Shown here: positions 25,861 through 39,651 of the stretch, one piece after another
How the letters are laid out: each line of letters starts with the position of its first letter
Numbering within the stretch: the first letter of the stretch is position 1
Source: Chaunax sp. Z400
Lineage: Eukaryota > Chordata > Actinopteri > Lophiiformes > Chaunacidae
Assembly: GCA_037577475.1 (NCBI GenBank)
Contig: CM075187.1
Span: 2,172,546-2,236,545 of the forward strand
Direction: 5' to 3'
DNA length: 64,000 bases
The notes under the pieces: generated by a model
Told to the model about the DNA's origin: nothing
The model's input: only the letters and a program-made list of their open reading frames with translations
The model's database searches: none
Translations under genes and position numbers: made by a program

Positions 25861-26119
25861 TCCTCCGTCGCCTTCAGCCCTGCTCCAGTCTTAGGCAGTG
25901 TTGGTGTCTTTGCTGTTGTCGTGTCAACACATGTAATGATTGAATCATCCCTGTTTCCAGAAGGCTGTCATTCACATGGCTGCTCTGCCTCTTCACGGAT
26001 CAGTGCCAACGGAGGAAAACGTCATCCCTGCCTCGCACATTCAACACCGTTCAGAGACCCTCCTGAGGTAAACATGCACATGGTGGGAAGACTGGTGTCT
26101 TCCCAGTGAGTTAAGGCAG

Positions 26120-26790
26120 ACTCTGGTCACCCAGTCCACCCATTTACCTCGATCCACTCCGACATTTGATGATTTCCTTCTTGGCACATGCCCCACGGCT
26201 CCACCCATTTTCATGGTAATCTGTCAAGTAGTTTAAGTGTAATTGACCAAAATGTTCAGAAAAAAATTCCTGACTCTGCCCCCTTTATGCGGATCCACTC
26301 CAAAATGAAAGCATCTTCCCTGATGAAAACCCAACCCTCCCAACAATTAGAAAAATATCAGTAGATTCCTTCACCTTCATGGTGGCAGCAAAAATGGCAC
26401 AATGACATCACCATAAGATCCAGCACACATCAGAGTTTGATCTGGATCCAGGTCATATTCTGGATCTGGTGATCCAGAATGTTTACATTTATAGGGCTCA
26501 GAGAAAATTCACTACTGTGAGATAACAGATAATAATAATGATCCAGACTGACCTGAGATCAGATTGTAGATCAAACTGTTCTGATTCAGTTAGGGGTCAA
26601 ATTTATCTTCACGTTCCTGATCTAGATCCTGAAGAAAACCACCATCGGTGAAATCTAGTTTTTCTAGAATAACTATCAGACTAATAATGATACCAATGTG
26701 ATCCAGATTCTAGGGGCAGGTTTTCATGGTCCGGGAGTCACATGATGAGGGTCAACCTATCAGGGGGCTGTTGGTTTTAGGTGTAATGAC
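26120..26790 (-). repeat. Family B repeat, long copy
   Basis: Carries GGCACATGCCCCACGGCTCC, ATTTTCATGGTAATCTGTC and AGTAGTTTAAGTGTAATTG on the plus strand. The part at 26580-26720 is the reverse complement of sequence near 4860-4925. Confidence 0.55.
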
Positions 26791-27442
26791 ATCATGGGGG
26801 AACTGAGCTGCCTTGGTGGAGGTTTTGCTCTCGGAGCGATGTCTAGATCATTTCTAGAAGCAGAAAACCGTGTGGCTGTAAACGCCTCCCTCTGCAGAAA
26901 CACTGAGTTTACATGTTTACACCTGTGTGAACATTTATCTCCTTTTCTTTCCATTAAACACTTTCACAGAGGTGTGATGAGGATTATAGTGGTGTGATTC
27001 ACTCATTACAGCTCCTGTGCTCCAGCTGTCCCCCCCCCCATACATTTCCTGTTTAGAGCAGATATCTGGTCTGAATAAGAGAGGCTGGGTCCAGGGATGG
27101 AGCGGAGTACAGGCCACAGGAACCAGTTCAGCCCATCTGTTCACGTCCCAACCCTCTCTTCCACCTCACCTCCCTTGTCTCGCTGGTTTAGCAGCGACCG
27201 TGGAGCAGTCACTGGAGAGAGGAGACGCAGGATATCCACTGAGGAGCAGATGGGATATTTCAATGAGCTGGAAAATCCAGAGTGGTATCTGGCCTTCTTC
27301 AGGGATTGTACAAAGTGATGCTGATACAACAGTGCCTCCCTGTGGACACATCTGTAACCCTTGCAACTGGACATTTTTGGAGATTTAAATCTGCTGCTCC
27401 ACATCAAGTCTGCCTCCTGGACTTTTATAATTTAAGGAACAG

Positions 27443-27697
27443 TTTGAACTTAAAAGGTTGTAAGTAACGTCTTTTCAAATCGGTTTGGGATCTCGGTGCT
27501 TCCAGAGACTTAAATGTCTTAAGAGCTGTGTGATGTCATTTAGTTTGTTTTTAAAACTCATCTCCGTCTCCCTCAGGTGTTTAAAATGCTTATTGATGTT
27601 TTTGCTGTGAAGCTCAAGAAATGTTTTGTGGACAAAGAAAAAAGCATCAGGATGATTAGATAATTAATTCATTTTTTGGTGAACTGTCCCTTTAAGA
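27443..27697. repeat. Family A foldback, right arm with terminus
   Basis: Contains TTTGGGATCTCGGTGCTTCC, GTGAAGCTCAAGAAATGTTT and the terminal GGTGAACTGTCCCTTTAAG, the inverse of the left terminus seen in other copies. It ends about 170 bp from the ep400 polyadenylation signal. Confidence 0.65.
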
Positions 27698-27869
27698 TCT
27701 GACAAGATCTAAACGGCATCTAACTAACATTTAAGTCCCAGCTCCGTGTTCAGACTAATAATAATTCTCAGCTGTAACAAACCAGAACATGTTTCATAAG
27801 AATTCACAAGATTTTCCGAGTACTTCCAACGGATTTAATGCAACAAATGAAAAAAAGATGAATTTGTGT

Positions 27870-28309
27870 ATAAAAACAAAACACTTTATTACAATTAGGC
27901 TGAAAAACCCAATGAAAACACAACTACTTTACAAGTACAAATGTTTTTCATTGATATTTACAGGTTTTTTTTCTTGACATCAATAAAAAAAGACAATTAT
28001 GAGAAAACACAAAATACTAAAGTACATGTTTACAGTGTATTTGCTGCAATAAAAAACAAATGACTAAAGGAACGTGCATATTCTCCATTCAGTATTTATA
28101 GACAAAGGGAATTAGACATAAAAAGGACTATTTATTAATACGTTTATTCTAATGGACAGCACATTTCCTAATTACCCATGAGCCTCAGCTATCTATTACC
28201 ATCACTTTGAAGGCGTGTGTGGTTCCATGTAGTTGTGGGGGGACATTTCTAAGTTGTGGTAATTTTGAGAATAATTTCCAAACAACCATGAATAGAAAAA
28301 ACTGTTGAC
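27870..28309 (-). other. ep400: ep400 3' UTR with polyadenylation signal
   Basis: This AT-rich sequence runs downstream of the ep400 stop codon. A canonical AATAAA (minus strand) lies at 27885-27890, putting the cleavage site near 27,865-27,875. Further AATAAA-like hexamers sit around 28,125-28,145 and could give a shorter form. The end is inferred from the signal only. Confidence 0.55.
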
Positions 28310-31300
28310 TCAGCTGCTCCCCCCGCTGGGCTTGGCAGGAGTTTTGGCCCTGATGCCACCCTGACGAGCCTGACCCTTGGAGGGCTGCTGGGGCTGAGCG
28401 GGCTGCTGCACCGGGGACTCGGCCGCAGAGGTTGTGGCGGGCTGCTGGGCGGGGCTGTGGGGAGGAGGCGTCTGGATCTGTGGCGAGGTGGCCGCGGTCA
28501 CCACCTGCTGCTGGATGATCTTCTGCTGGACCACCTGGGCGGTCGCCGTCCCAGCAGGGATCATCTGCACCTGGGTGGGAGCAGACGTGGCTGCCTGGGT
28601 CAGAGTCACCGTCTGAGCCTGGATCTGAAGACAAACAGCACCAAATAAATATTCGTCTGTTTCCAGTGTGATTAAAAGATTCATGGTGTTTTAAAAAAAG
28701 CTAACAAAACCCTCGATTGACCTGAAAAAGCTCAAAACTAGAGATTACATATCTTTCATAGTTTAAGCCTTCATGAAAATAAGCTACAAAAGTAGCGGCA
28801 CAACGACGACCCTTCTCTACGCCGCCTTTATTTATTTACACTGAACGAACCAACAACAGCATGACGCCGCTCCAGCGTGTGATCTCTTGCGTTCCACAAG
28901 CAAATGAATGTGACGTGTAAACAAAGCAGCGTTGGCGACTGGTGTGACATTTTTCATACGCATCGAACAGAACTTTGTAAATAACAAAATAACAACAATC
29001 GTTTACCGTCCCTGTTTCATGGTGCGTGAGCTCATCCTCTGCTCAGAGGTAAAGGACGTCTTGGACCTCGCTCTGTCTCCACAGTATGAAGACGTTTTCG
29101 GTCGATTTTCTTCTTCTTCTTTGAGTTAGCTGCTTATTGCCACTAACTGCTCTTCTTAAGTTTAATATTGTGATAAGACGTCGTAGAAATGTGGTTAAAT
29201 GTTGCTGAACTCTGTAAACTCTCCACTTCCTCATCCTTACTCTTAAAAGATCATACATAACTCGCAGCGACCTATAGGACGCCCAGAGTTTTACTCGCTC
29301 ACTGTCTGACTCCTCATGCATGGATTGGTGGATTTGTGTTTTTTTCTCAGATTTTTACACATAATAAATATTAGATTGATTGAAAAATGTGTTTGATTGA
29401 GGATAAAAGACTGCTTTTCAGCTCATTTTTCATTTGCACACATAACATGAAGCTTCATATGTAGCATGAACCACTGCTTCTGTGTACCTAAGGCTACCAA
29501 ACCCATTTCTGGCATCAAAACAATTTGTCCACAAGAGTAAAAGACTTGTTTTTTCAAAAGAGATTTGAACAATTTCAAAAACCGGAGTTCAACTGTTCAG
29601 GTTTAAGGTAACATGATCTCTTTACACATTGCTCCAGGACAAATGGAATGTAGGTTTTAGCCTGAGGAGACTGTGATCCAGCTTAGAGAACCACCTGCTC
29701 CAGAGAGGAGCTCAACAGAAACCCCCTTCAGGAGATCTGACTCCTACCTGCTGAGGAGAGGACACGATTTGTTGGATACTGGCCACGGTGGGTTGCTGCT
29801 GCACTATTTGAGGGAGTTTAGCCACCTGATAAGAAAGATAAACAGAAAACCTCCTATCAACACCTAAACCCAGTGTTTATGAGCAGATATTTATGTAGCA
29901 GTCGTTCCAGCTCGGATGATGTACCTGGATCTGTTGGGCCCCAGTAGGTTTCTGAGCCTGGGCGATGGATGTAGTAAAGAACTGGGTCTTGATTCCTGGC
30001 TGGAGTTGGGTGGTGGCAGCGTAGGTCACCTTCTGCTGCTGCTGCTGCTGGGCTGCCTGCACCGTCACCTGCTGGGTGCCAATCTGAACAAAAATCAATC
30101 CATCAATTTATGCCCCATAATGCTGAACTATGTCACTAAAACTAGAGATGTGTGTGTTATGCTGTGTTTGCTGCCATGCTGTGGGCGGAGACTCGTTGTT
30201 AACAGGTTTACCTTCTGCTGGACGGTGGCCTGTCCTTGCTGCGGCTGCCCTGCTTTCTGCTGCGCGGCGGCTGCGGCCTGAACGGCTGCTGCCTGCTGCT
30301 GCTTCTTCATCTGCAGCAGCTGCTGAACCTGCATCTGAGGGAAGGATGGCGTCAGCACAGGACCACCTGACCGACGGGAGGAATAACAGAGAAGAGTCTG
30401 TGTTAATGATAGCAACAGCACATTGGATTGTAATAACAGCATGTCACAATGTCCAACATAAATGATGCAACAAATAGAGTTTGATTTATTCCAATCATAC
30501 ACTGGACTAACATTACAATGAATGAAATTACAACATTACATGAATCAAAGTCAGAATCCAATGAAGACTTCTAACACACCTGTTTTCTGAGGCTGACCAA
30601 TAGCCACACTGATGCCTGCGACAGTGACTGGCAGTGTGGTGACGCCAGCCGAGGAGACCACAGCTGGCACAGAGACCACAGGAGGTTTGGTGAGGGTCAC
30701 CTGGGCTGTCTGTCCCGCCTGGGCCTGAATCTGGCCCTGAGTGGGCACTCGAGTCTGTGAAAGGAAACACAAGTATGACCACTGCAGTGCTCCATGTTGT
30801 GTGTGGAAAGACTTGAAAATTTACTTCATGTTTGTGTAAACAGACTTCTGGATTTTAGTAGACTAAAAGAACCATTTTACCAGTCTTACCAGTCTAGCCA
30901 CCTGCAGGTTGGCCACGGTGGTGCCAGTCAGCACGGCTCCAGGTCTGGGTGCTGCCACAGCTGCCAGCTGGGGGTTGGCCTGTGCAGCCTGGGCAGGCTG
31001 ACCCTGGGCGGTCTGCTGGGCCCCTGCAGCCTGCTGGCCCTGAGCTGCTGCTACTGCTTGCACCGCTGCAGCTACCTGCTGCTGCTGCTGCTGCAGCTGC
31101 AACTTATGCTTGTGCATCTTTAACAGCTCCTGTAAACACACAGATCACTGATTCAATAACTCTGACACAGACTGCTGAGCCTTTCTGTAATGCTGTGATC
31201 GTCCTCACAGAGAACATCTCTGCTGTCCGATTTATTTTACACTGGGTGTGGGAGCAGAGTGAAGATGCTGGTGGTCTACCTGGGGTTTGCCTACAGCTTT

Positions 31301-33181
31301 AATCTGTGGAGAAGCAGCCTGCTGCTGCTGCTGTTGGTGCTGCTGCAGCTGCTGCTGTCGGAGCATCTGAAGGTGGGCTGGGGTGAGAGGCTTTCCTTGT
31401 GGTATCTGCATACCTGTGGCTGGATGTGGGACAGCAGCTCAGTCAGACCTGTCAAACAGTGGCATGAAGGAAGCCTGTGATCGGTTAAGTTACCTGGTGT
31501 GACCTGAGTGACCAGCGGGCGAGTCTGTGACTGCACTGGGCTCAGAGTGGTGGAAACAACTGCAGATCCTGTCACCGGGGTAACGGCACGAACACCCTGA
31601 CCCGTAGCTATGGCGACCACCTCGGCCGGGGCAGCTGCACTGACGGCCCTCTGTTGTGCGTGGACCACTTGGGCTCCGGCTGCACTCGCAGGCTGAACCA
31701 ACAAAAACAGCAACACAATGAGCAAAAGCAGAGTTGTGGTTTGTATGCTGCTTCATGCCAATCTATGACATTAGCTTCATGAATTCCAGTTAGTCAGTAG
31801 GAGGTCGAGTTGAGCCACAGCAGCAGAGCTAAATGACTCACAGACAGGGTGCCTGGTATGACTGGAGATGCCAGGCGTTTATTGGCCTGGAAGGGACTTG
31901 GAGGAACTCCAGCTACTGTGTTCACTATAACATTCCCTCCTACAGTGGCTGGAAGTAACAAAGAGAAACAAATTAAACACTGGAAGGCCGACGGCTCTGT
32001 AATGTAAACCATGTGTGTGTCAACGTACCAGCCTGGATGGTTGTGCCCACTGTGGCATTTTTTATGGCTCCAGTCTGAAAACACATGAGAAGTTTTTATA
32101 GCAGAGTCAATGGGTAGAAATGTGGAAGCACGTTGGTGGATGATGCTTTAACTCTCACCAGCACAGCTGCATTTGGCACAGCAGCAGCTCCGGCCACTGC
32201 GGCTGCCTGAGAGACCTGAGCCTGAACCTGGCCGGCAGCAGGAGCCTGGCCGGGTGCAGCCTGGACCTGCGGGGCTCCGGTCTGCTGCTGGGCCAACTGC
32301 TGAGCCTTCTGCTGCTCTGCAAGGGCCTGCAACACACACAAAATCAAACACAAACGCAAGCATGTTAGTAATGATGAAAAACAGGAACCACTCGTATCTT
32401 AAAATGCTCTTTATTCACACAGAATTCTGAGGATGCCCAGAGAAAAACTCAACATGCGTTTGTCCGATTTCTAACTTCTGTGACGCTATCTGGATTTGTT
32501 GGAATAAGGCTTTCATACTCCAAGCAGGCTGCAGCTTGTTAAATACACACACTTGCAGACAATAACCTTTTTCTCCTTGGCGATCCTTTCTGCACGCTGA
32601 GACGCCACCTGAATGGGAGGGAGGGGCTTGTCGTAGCTGATCCCACTGAAGAGAATAAAACAGACAACATTTAGGTTTGTTTATTTGTCTCCGGATGTAA
32701 AGTTTAGATGCCGACAGTACAACCGCATTAAACACACCTTTCTGCCAAGACCGAGGCGTGTTTGGGATTCTTCTGGAACGGATTCATGCCGAGCCTATAA
32801 GTGTTAAATTAAAGGAATATATTTAAAAGGACATTTCCCACCTGAACATAATTTCACTGCTTTAAATCCATCTGGTTTCTTGGGTTCATGCACATTTTGT
32901 AGATCAACCCAAGATCATATCAAACTCAGCTAAACAGGTGTTACGCAAGACTGTTTAGACTTTTACGGTGTGAGTTACAGGCCATGAAAAGCTTTCTCTT
33001 CCTTCATATGACATATTTATTATGAACAGACTGTCGGTGCTTACAGCGGTTTGATTGGTGGGCTCCTTTTGCTGGCGATGATCTTCATGAGTTCAAAGCG
33101 GCTGTTGTAGAGCTGAATGTGCGTGGCGTTGTCGTCCTGTGTGTAGATCTGACAGGTCCTCAGTGGACGGCTGTTCTTAGA
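28310..33181 (-). CDS. ep400: ep400 exons 41-54: Gln/Ala-rich C-terminal region and stop
   Basis: Fourteen exons encode residues about 2459-3140. Exons 41-43 are conserved (KRSPPIKPLLGMNPFQKNP, KPLPPIQVAS, RAERIAKEKK). The rest is Gln/Ala/Val/Pro-rich with human-like islands: GNVIVNTVAGVP, NKRLASPVIPG, GVRAVTPVTGSAVV, RPGAVLTGTTVANLQVARL, TKPPVVSVPAVVSS, VAGISVAIGQPQK, KTQFFTTSIAQAQK and VVQQKIIQQQVVT. The human pure-Gln tract of about 29 residues is reduced to short interrupted runs (exon 48: LQQHQQQQQQ). The stop TGA is at 28310-28312. Exon 49 has tandem donors 9 nt apart (GTAAGACTG then GTAAAA); the inner one restores the human ARLTRVPT. Confidence 0.93.
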
Positions 33182-36100
33182 CTGAACATGGACGCAAACG
33201 CAGAACGAAAGTCAGGCCAGGAATTCAAGACCAGAGAAACATTTATCCAATAGAAAGACCAGGATAGGCTACCTTATATATGCTCTTGGTTTTCTTCTTG
33301 GGGTTTGCCTCATACACCAACTGAAAACGTTAGAGACGTGGTTAAAGATAAATCAGGTGAGTGACTTAGTCTTACAGGACAGCAGAGTGACTCTGTGTCC
33401 GTTACCTTGCCCTCTTCTCTGGGAATGATGACGTTCTCATAGCGATTGCGACACTGTTTGGGCGAGCGGTAGATGCGGCTGCAGGAGTTCACCACGTCGC
33501 TCACCAGATCCCAGTTAGGAGTGTGGGCAGGAGACACAATTGTCAGGTTCAGGGGCAACTCCAGCAGCTGCTTTACAGCCTGTCACACACACAGCGATGA
33601 ACATGAACATACAGTATATACATAGTCCAGTCTAGATTTATTCATATCAATCACATGCAGCTTGCAATGAAAGATGATCCAGGAAGCAGTTAAGAGGAGC
33701 CAGGACCTGAAGCAGAGCCCAGTCCTCGCTGATGAGCCACTCTGGGTTGTCCTGTCCGGCCTCCATGGCAGGTTTAACCAGCGAGGGGAGGGGCTTAGCA
33801 AAGGGCGCCTGCTGCTTGAGGGAGAAGTTCTTTTTCTGGTCTTTGCCCTCGCGGCGAACTTTCAGCATGCTGGCCTTTTCGAAGAGTGAGCGTGGAGGAA
33901 TAACCGTCTCTCCATGACCCTTCTTCTTCTTTCTAGCTGCTGCTGAACAAACAAACTCGAGTTAGGACAAACTAACCTGTACTTTGGCGTCTATGTTTCA
34001 AAGTGTTTACCTTGAAATACACTTTTACTCCAGGATTTATAACAATTTACAAATAAAATACTTTTTAGAGCAAAAATTAAGGTGTATATGACTAAATAAA
34101 TCAATGAATCAATCAATAATTCAGCCCTTGATGACAAATCTCTCACCCGACGGGTCCATCTTGAGTCTCTTGTGCTCCTTGCGGATGTAGACAGGAGGCA
34201 GCTTGGACTCTGGCATGGGCGTGGTGTCGTACATCAGCATCATCACTGAGTCGATGTAAATGTCGTTGTCATCCTGTGGTGGTGTGGGCGGAGTCCAAAG
34301 CTGTGTTGGGAAATCACAAGTCGAGTAAGAGCCTCAATACGCCTCAATACAAATAAATGCAATCAGGAAGAGAATAGGGAAGAACCAAATTCCACATTAT
34401 CCCACAGATAATACAAGGATTTGTGCATAAATGATCAAATTACTGATTATATTCTAAGAAATTTGAATTACTAGATAACATTTTTTCTTACCGGCATGAT
34501 TTCTGTGTGGCCATCCTCTGCATCAAACACATACTCCTGTAAAAGCACAGAGTTAACGTCAACAACAGTGCAACACCACTTCCTGTTTGATATGCAGAGA
34601 TCGCAGGGGCCACCCACCATGTTGTAGGCGTCCTCTCTGGTGTAGGTGAAGAGATCTTCATCTCCCTCCATCATCTGCCGCTCCTCCTCCTCCTCCTTCA
34701 GCTTCTGCAGGTGCTGCAGCTCCCAGCCTCTCTTGGAGCACTCCAGCCTCTCCTGACAAAATCAAACCAGTCAAACCATGAAATGAAAACATATACTCAG
34801 AAATTACCCACATCTACATTACAGTAAGTCTCTGCCTCAAATGTGTGCAATCAAAAAATCTGTTTATTTTCTATACGTTACCTTGAGAGCAGCTTCATCA
34901 TCACTGATGTGGAGGTACTCCAGGTAATGCAGGGCATACCTTTCGATTGGTGTGAGCTGTTTGAGGGATAAATAAATGCAAATATTTAGTCACACTCTAA
35001 AAAATAGCATTTCATTTTATTCTATTTTCTCTTCCTCTGTTTCTTGTATCTGTTCTTTTCTGCTCCCACTAGTTTCCAAACATCATAAAACAAGCTTACC
35101 TGTTCCATGACTGCGTTCAGCTCTTCTTTCTGAGCAGGCTCTTCCTTAGTTTGCCTCTCCTGGTCATCCTGTGTTGACTCTTTGCCTGATAAGTCCTCCT
35201 GCTGCTGCTGCTGCTGCTCTTCCTCCTGGGCATCCAGGTTTATGCTGTGGAGAGCCTGGATGTAGGGTCTAGCCACTCTGGGAGAGATGGCTTCAGAAGC
35301 TGAAGGCTCCTGGTGAAGAACCACAAACTCCTCCACTTTCTCTCCTGAGCCCGCCTCCACCTCAAACAGATCCCGGATTGTCCGCTAGAAACACACATCA
35401 GTTCAGTTACTTTATGTCCCAGGTTCAACAGGAGTATAGTAATGGGTCCCACTGTTTTGATAGCATGAAGCATTTTCTTCAAGTCGATGCAGCAGTTAGC
35501 GGTTAAAAAGAATAGCGGAGTGTAGAGTGTCTGAAGCTGCAGTGAGTTCATCTTACTTGTGTGAGGAAAGCCAAAGTGTAGTCAGTTCCCTGAGCAGCCA
35601 CCTCTCTGATCAGGTCCTTAGTGCCGTTCTTCAGCAGCTTCTCTTCAATGGAGTTCCCACTCTCCAACCTGAGCACAAAACACCACAGCAGCCAAAAGCA
35701 GCCCCAAAGTACTTTAATATTAATGTTTAGGAGGTAAACATTCCATTTAAATTTTTACCCATGATGCATTACAGCATGAAGAACAACAGATCTCACTGCA
35801 TTGATCACATCACCTGTATATGTGTATATCCTTGGAGCGTCCTATTTTGTCACACCACTCCTGGGTTCGGGCGTCCATGCTGGGATTGAGGTCCGTGTCG
35901 TAGAAGATGATGGTGTCTGCATCAAACACAGTCCCGACTGCAGAGCAGCAGCGGTTGGTCAGGATGCTGCAGAACACCTTCCTGTTCCTGTTAAACTTCT
36001 TCATACTCTCCTGCAGGAACACAGAGCACATGAACAATATGTCTATATATTTTACTGGCTTATCTCTCTCTGGGTTGTAGCAGTAACGGTAGGGTACCAT

Positions 36101-39100
36101 TAACTTTTTACCCGACATCAGTATCAGTACCCAAATATACCTTTTTTTGTGGCTAATTTACCCTCATGAAATGACAAAAATGTAATTTCAGTCATGAACA
36201 ATAGTCATCTGAAGATGACATCTCACTAAAAATGAAACAGCATAACTGATTTTTTGCTAGTAACATCTGGCGGGCCAACTTTGCCCCACGGGCATCACTT
36301 AAGGAGGTTTGACTTCCTTATTTAAATCCCACACAGACTCATCTTTATTTCCCATTTTGCTGTGATTGCTGTGGCCAGTTATTGGTCTGCATCTTTCTTT
36401 TCTTATGGCCACACCAAGTCTATTTTACTGCCTCAGAAACAATGGGTTATATTAAACCAGGACGGGAGCATTATAGATTTCAATATGACAGTTCAGGTAA
36501 ACTAGAAACATTTTACACTTGGAAATAGTGTGACTATGAGCTTCACTAACATCTGCATCTCTACAGGCTCTGGAAGGAAAAGAAAGCAGCAGGGAGGAGA
36601 GAGAGCAACAACATGGTTCAGGATTCACCAGGACATCCTGGTGTTAGACAGGATGGAACAAAGGTATGGATATCTACCAAACTACAATGTAAAGTCAACG
36701 GGTGAATATACCTGTCCATGTTTCATAAAAGTGGTAATTTATCTCATTTTGTGGTTTAAAAGTTCGGTTCTGGCTGAAGACAGAAGGAGCCTTTATATAA
36801 CAGTGTTTTTACTGATCAGTGTGTAAAATGTGAGCCATTCCTGGGTCTCATATGATTAGTGATGTAAACACAGCAGCAAACACAGAGAGACAATTTGAAA
36901 GGTGGTGATTTTACCTGTTGTTCGTCAGGTGTGAAGCTTTCATCAACTCGCACGAAAGTGAGCTGCCTGTGATCTAAGAAGGCCTCCAGGATGTCTAGCA
37001 TCTTCACCATCTGAGTGAAGATGAGGACGCGGCGGCCGTCTGACCTGAGCTTCTGCAGCAGAATGGCGAGAGCTTCAAGTTTACCTTTGAAAAAAAAAGA
37101 TGATCCTTTTTAGGATTCTTTGGCTTGGTCGTGTGTTTATGGTGATTCTGCAAGGATTAACTCAGCAGTAGAAGTTTATTTTAGATCAACAGTAATCTGT
37201 TTCCCAGACAACAGGAGTATAACGGTCATTTGAGATAAACAGAATGTAATGTTTGATAATTAACAGCTGCATCTTTCTCTTTAATCCCAGTAAACAAAGG
37301 GTCCAAAAAGTTGCTAACCGGAGTCCATCTGCATTAGTTGCATGTCAGGGAAACGGAGGAGACGCCTGGAAACCAAGTGGTGGATGTCAGCACTGTGGTG
37401 GACAGAGGCCTCCTGCAGCCGACGGTGGAGGGACTTCTGCTCAAGGCTGTAGGGAACCGGGGGATTGGCTGCATACAGGTGAGGAGGCGGGGCTACAGCT
37501 GGAGGCACCACACACACCAGCCTAAATGATGACAATAGTCGTCAGATGGCTAAGTATGTGCACATCAGGTATTTTGTGATGGTTTCAAACAACAAGTACA
37601 GCGTAGAATAAAGGAGGCTTTCATGCTGAGCTGAAGTACCTCTTGATGAAGCTGTGGGCAGCCTCCAGGCGGTCCTCCACAGAGAGCAGCGTGGACCGCA
37701 GTGTAGAGGTTGTAGCCACGCAGGTTCTCTGGGCCCTGATGCAGCTCTCTCTGCCCACCCACCTCCAGCCTCCAGCCGTCAGCGCAGTGTGATCGGGCTC
37801 TGACCTCAAAATGCACGCCTGAAGCAGGTCTGACCCATACAACACTCTGCGGCTACAGCGTCGCTCGTTAGCTTCAAACAGGCGGCTCAAACGCTCCTTG
37901 CGCTGGTGGGTCTTCTCTTCTGAGGACTCCTGAACATTAGAGCGAGAGCGTACACACTTTGTCTGCATGCTGCGAAACACTTTGACTTCAGATCATTATA
38001 AAAAAACAAGATTCTTTTTGAACATAATGTACTGACCTGAGAGGCAGCATGAGCTGTAGTCATGAGCTTGGAGGGGGCTGAAGTGGCATTTGTAGTGACA
38101 CCCAACGCTAAAAAAGAAATATATGATGTAAAAATAACATATTTTTACTGGATGATGTTCCCACATAACTGATAAATCAGATATAACTATGTAAGATCTA
38201 CACTGAGGATGAGTCACCTTGTTGGCCTGCTGACAGAGGAGGATGAGGTGTGCCAGGTGTAGCCGAGGCGTTGGAGGCAGGAACAGCTTGTGGCACTGTT
38301 TGCATGACCATGGACCCCTGGGGCCTGATGATCTGCTGCCCTGGAGCTGATACAATCTGCAGGATGTTGCCTAAAACCACGACAGAGACAAATATTAAAG
38401 GCGACTTCTCAAAGCTCAACACTGTCTAGAATGCCATTAAATTAAATGTGAAAAATACAAAATAGCCACCATGCTACTCAAAATCACGTTGGGCTGACAA
38501 CGCAGAAGCAACAGTCAATGAAGGAACTTGCCAAAAAAAATAAAATGAATTTACAGAGTGGATATTTATGTTGTAGCAGACCAAAAAAGCTTTTTGACTT
38601 CAGTTGGACTTTAAGACAAAATGTAACTGTACTCAAGACATAATTAATTCCAATGTAGTCTAAAAACTTGGACTCTTCTAATGCCTCAAAGACGTGCAGA
38701 CAAACAGAAATAGCATGCAGAACATGAGATAAAGGTCTAAAAACCCCTATGTGATCATTCTCAAACAAACTGGTGAATGACATGAAAATGTCAAAAACAC
38801 ACACATGAAAGAGTGAGGAGAACGTATGATGATGGGATGTACATTACCGAGTGTACCTTGTAGCTGCAAGGGCTGTCCAGTGGTGAGCTGGCGGAGCTGG
38901 CTGGGAGACAAAGTGAACTTGTTACCCTGAAACTGCAGAGTGACGGGAGTCTCCGGCTGGGAGATACGGTTCTGACTGCCTGCGATGTTGGCCAGCTGGG
39001 CGATCTTCACCACATCTCCACCTTCAACGGGAAGGAAGAACAGGTACTGCATCAAAGACAGCATTAAAAACTTCACTGACATGTCTGAATTACAAAATAT

Positions 39101-39604
39101 ACTCTGCATCAGTTAGTTAAAGGGTGAAAAAGACAAAACATGCAGAACCAGGGTGGATTAATCACAGGAACGAGCAGAGCTGCCCTCCACAACAGAACCA
39201 TAGCAGCTCCTACTTTTACAAACCCTGAAGGGGAAAGAAAATGCCTACAAGGGTGATCCTCAGGTGAGACAGAGAGTCTGAAACATACACATAAAGCACT
39301 GCACTTGTCATAAGGAAGTATAGTCAGGGATTGGCTGTGGACAATCTGGATGGTTTATATATGGTATATATATATATATACTACTGATATGCCACAAATT
39401 TCAATTAAAAGCCAAGTCCCTCTTACTGGCTGGGTGTGGCTACATGATTTGAAAACGTAAGTCTCAGATGCTGGACCTCATTTTTGTATCATTTATCTGG
39501 ATGTAGAAAACCTCTTAAAGCCCACTAAGTTGCTCACTTGAACAAGTTCTAAGCTGCTTCGATCGTTCATACAAATATAAATGTTTACATTTTTTATATA
39601 TACA

Positions 39605-39651
<47 letters not shown>

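Larger units (their letters stand above)
13134..27442. other. Intergenic gene desert between listed repeats and candidate elements
   Basis: After removing the repeats and candidate elements listed separately, the stretches 13134-14260, 14966-15059, 15331-17045, 17241-18254, 18641-20794, 21011-22159, 22976-23329, 23751-25619 and 25861-26119 hold nothing I can support. The longest open frame (19283-19891, 202 codons) starts in a C-run and has no domain pattern. It may be the regulatory domain of a gene beyond the left edge. Confidence 0.4.

Noticed and set aside
28434..32430. Many plus-strand frames rich in Leu, Ala and Arg
   Set aside because: Antisense shadows of the Gln/Ala-rich ep400 exons.
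37565..37816. Second minus-strand frame overlapping ep400 exon 28
   Set aside because: The phase of the flanking exons and the human-like NERRCS...YGSDLL select the other frame.
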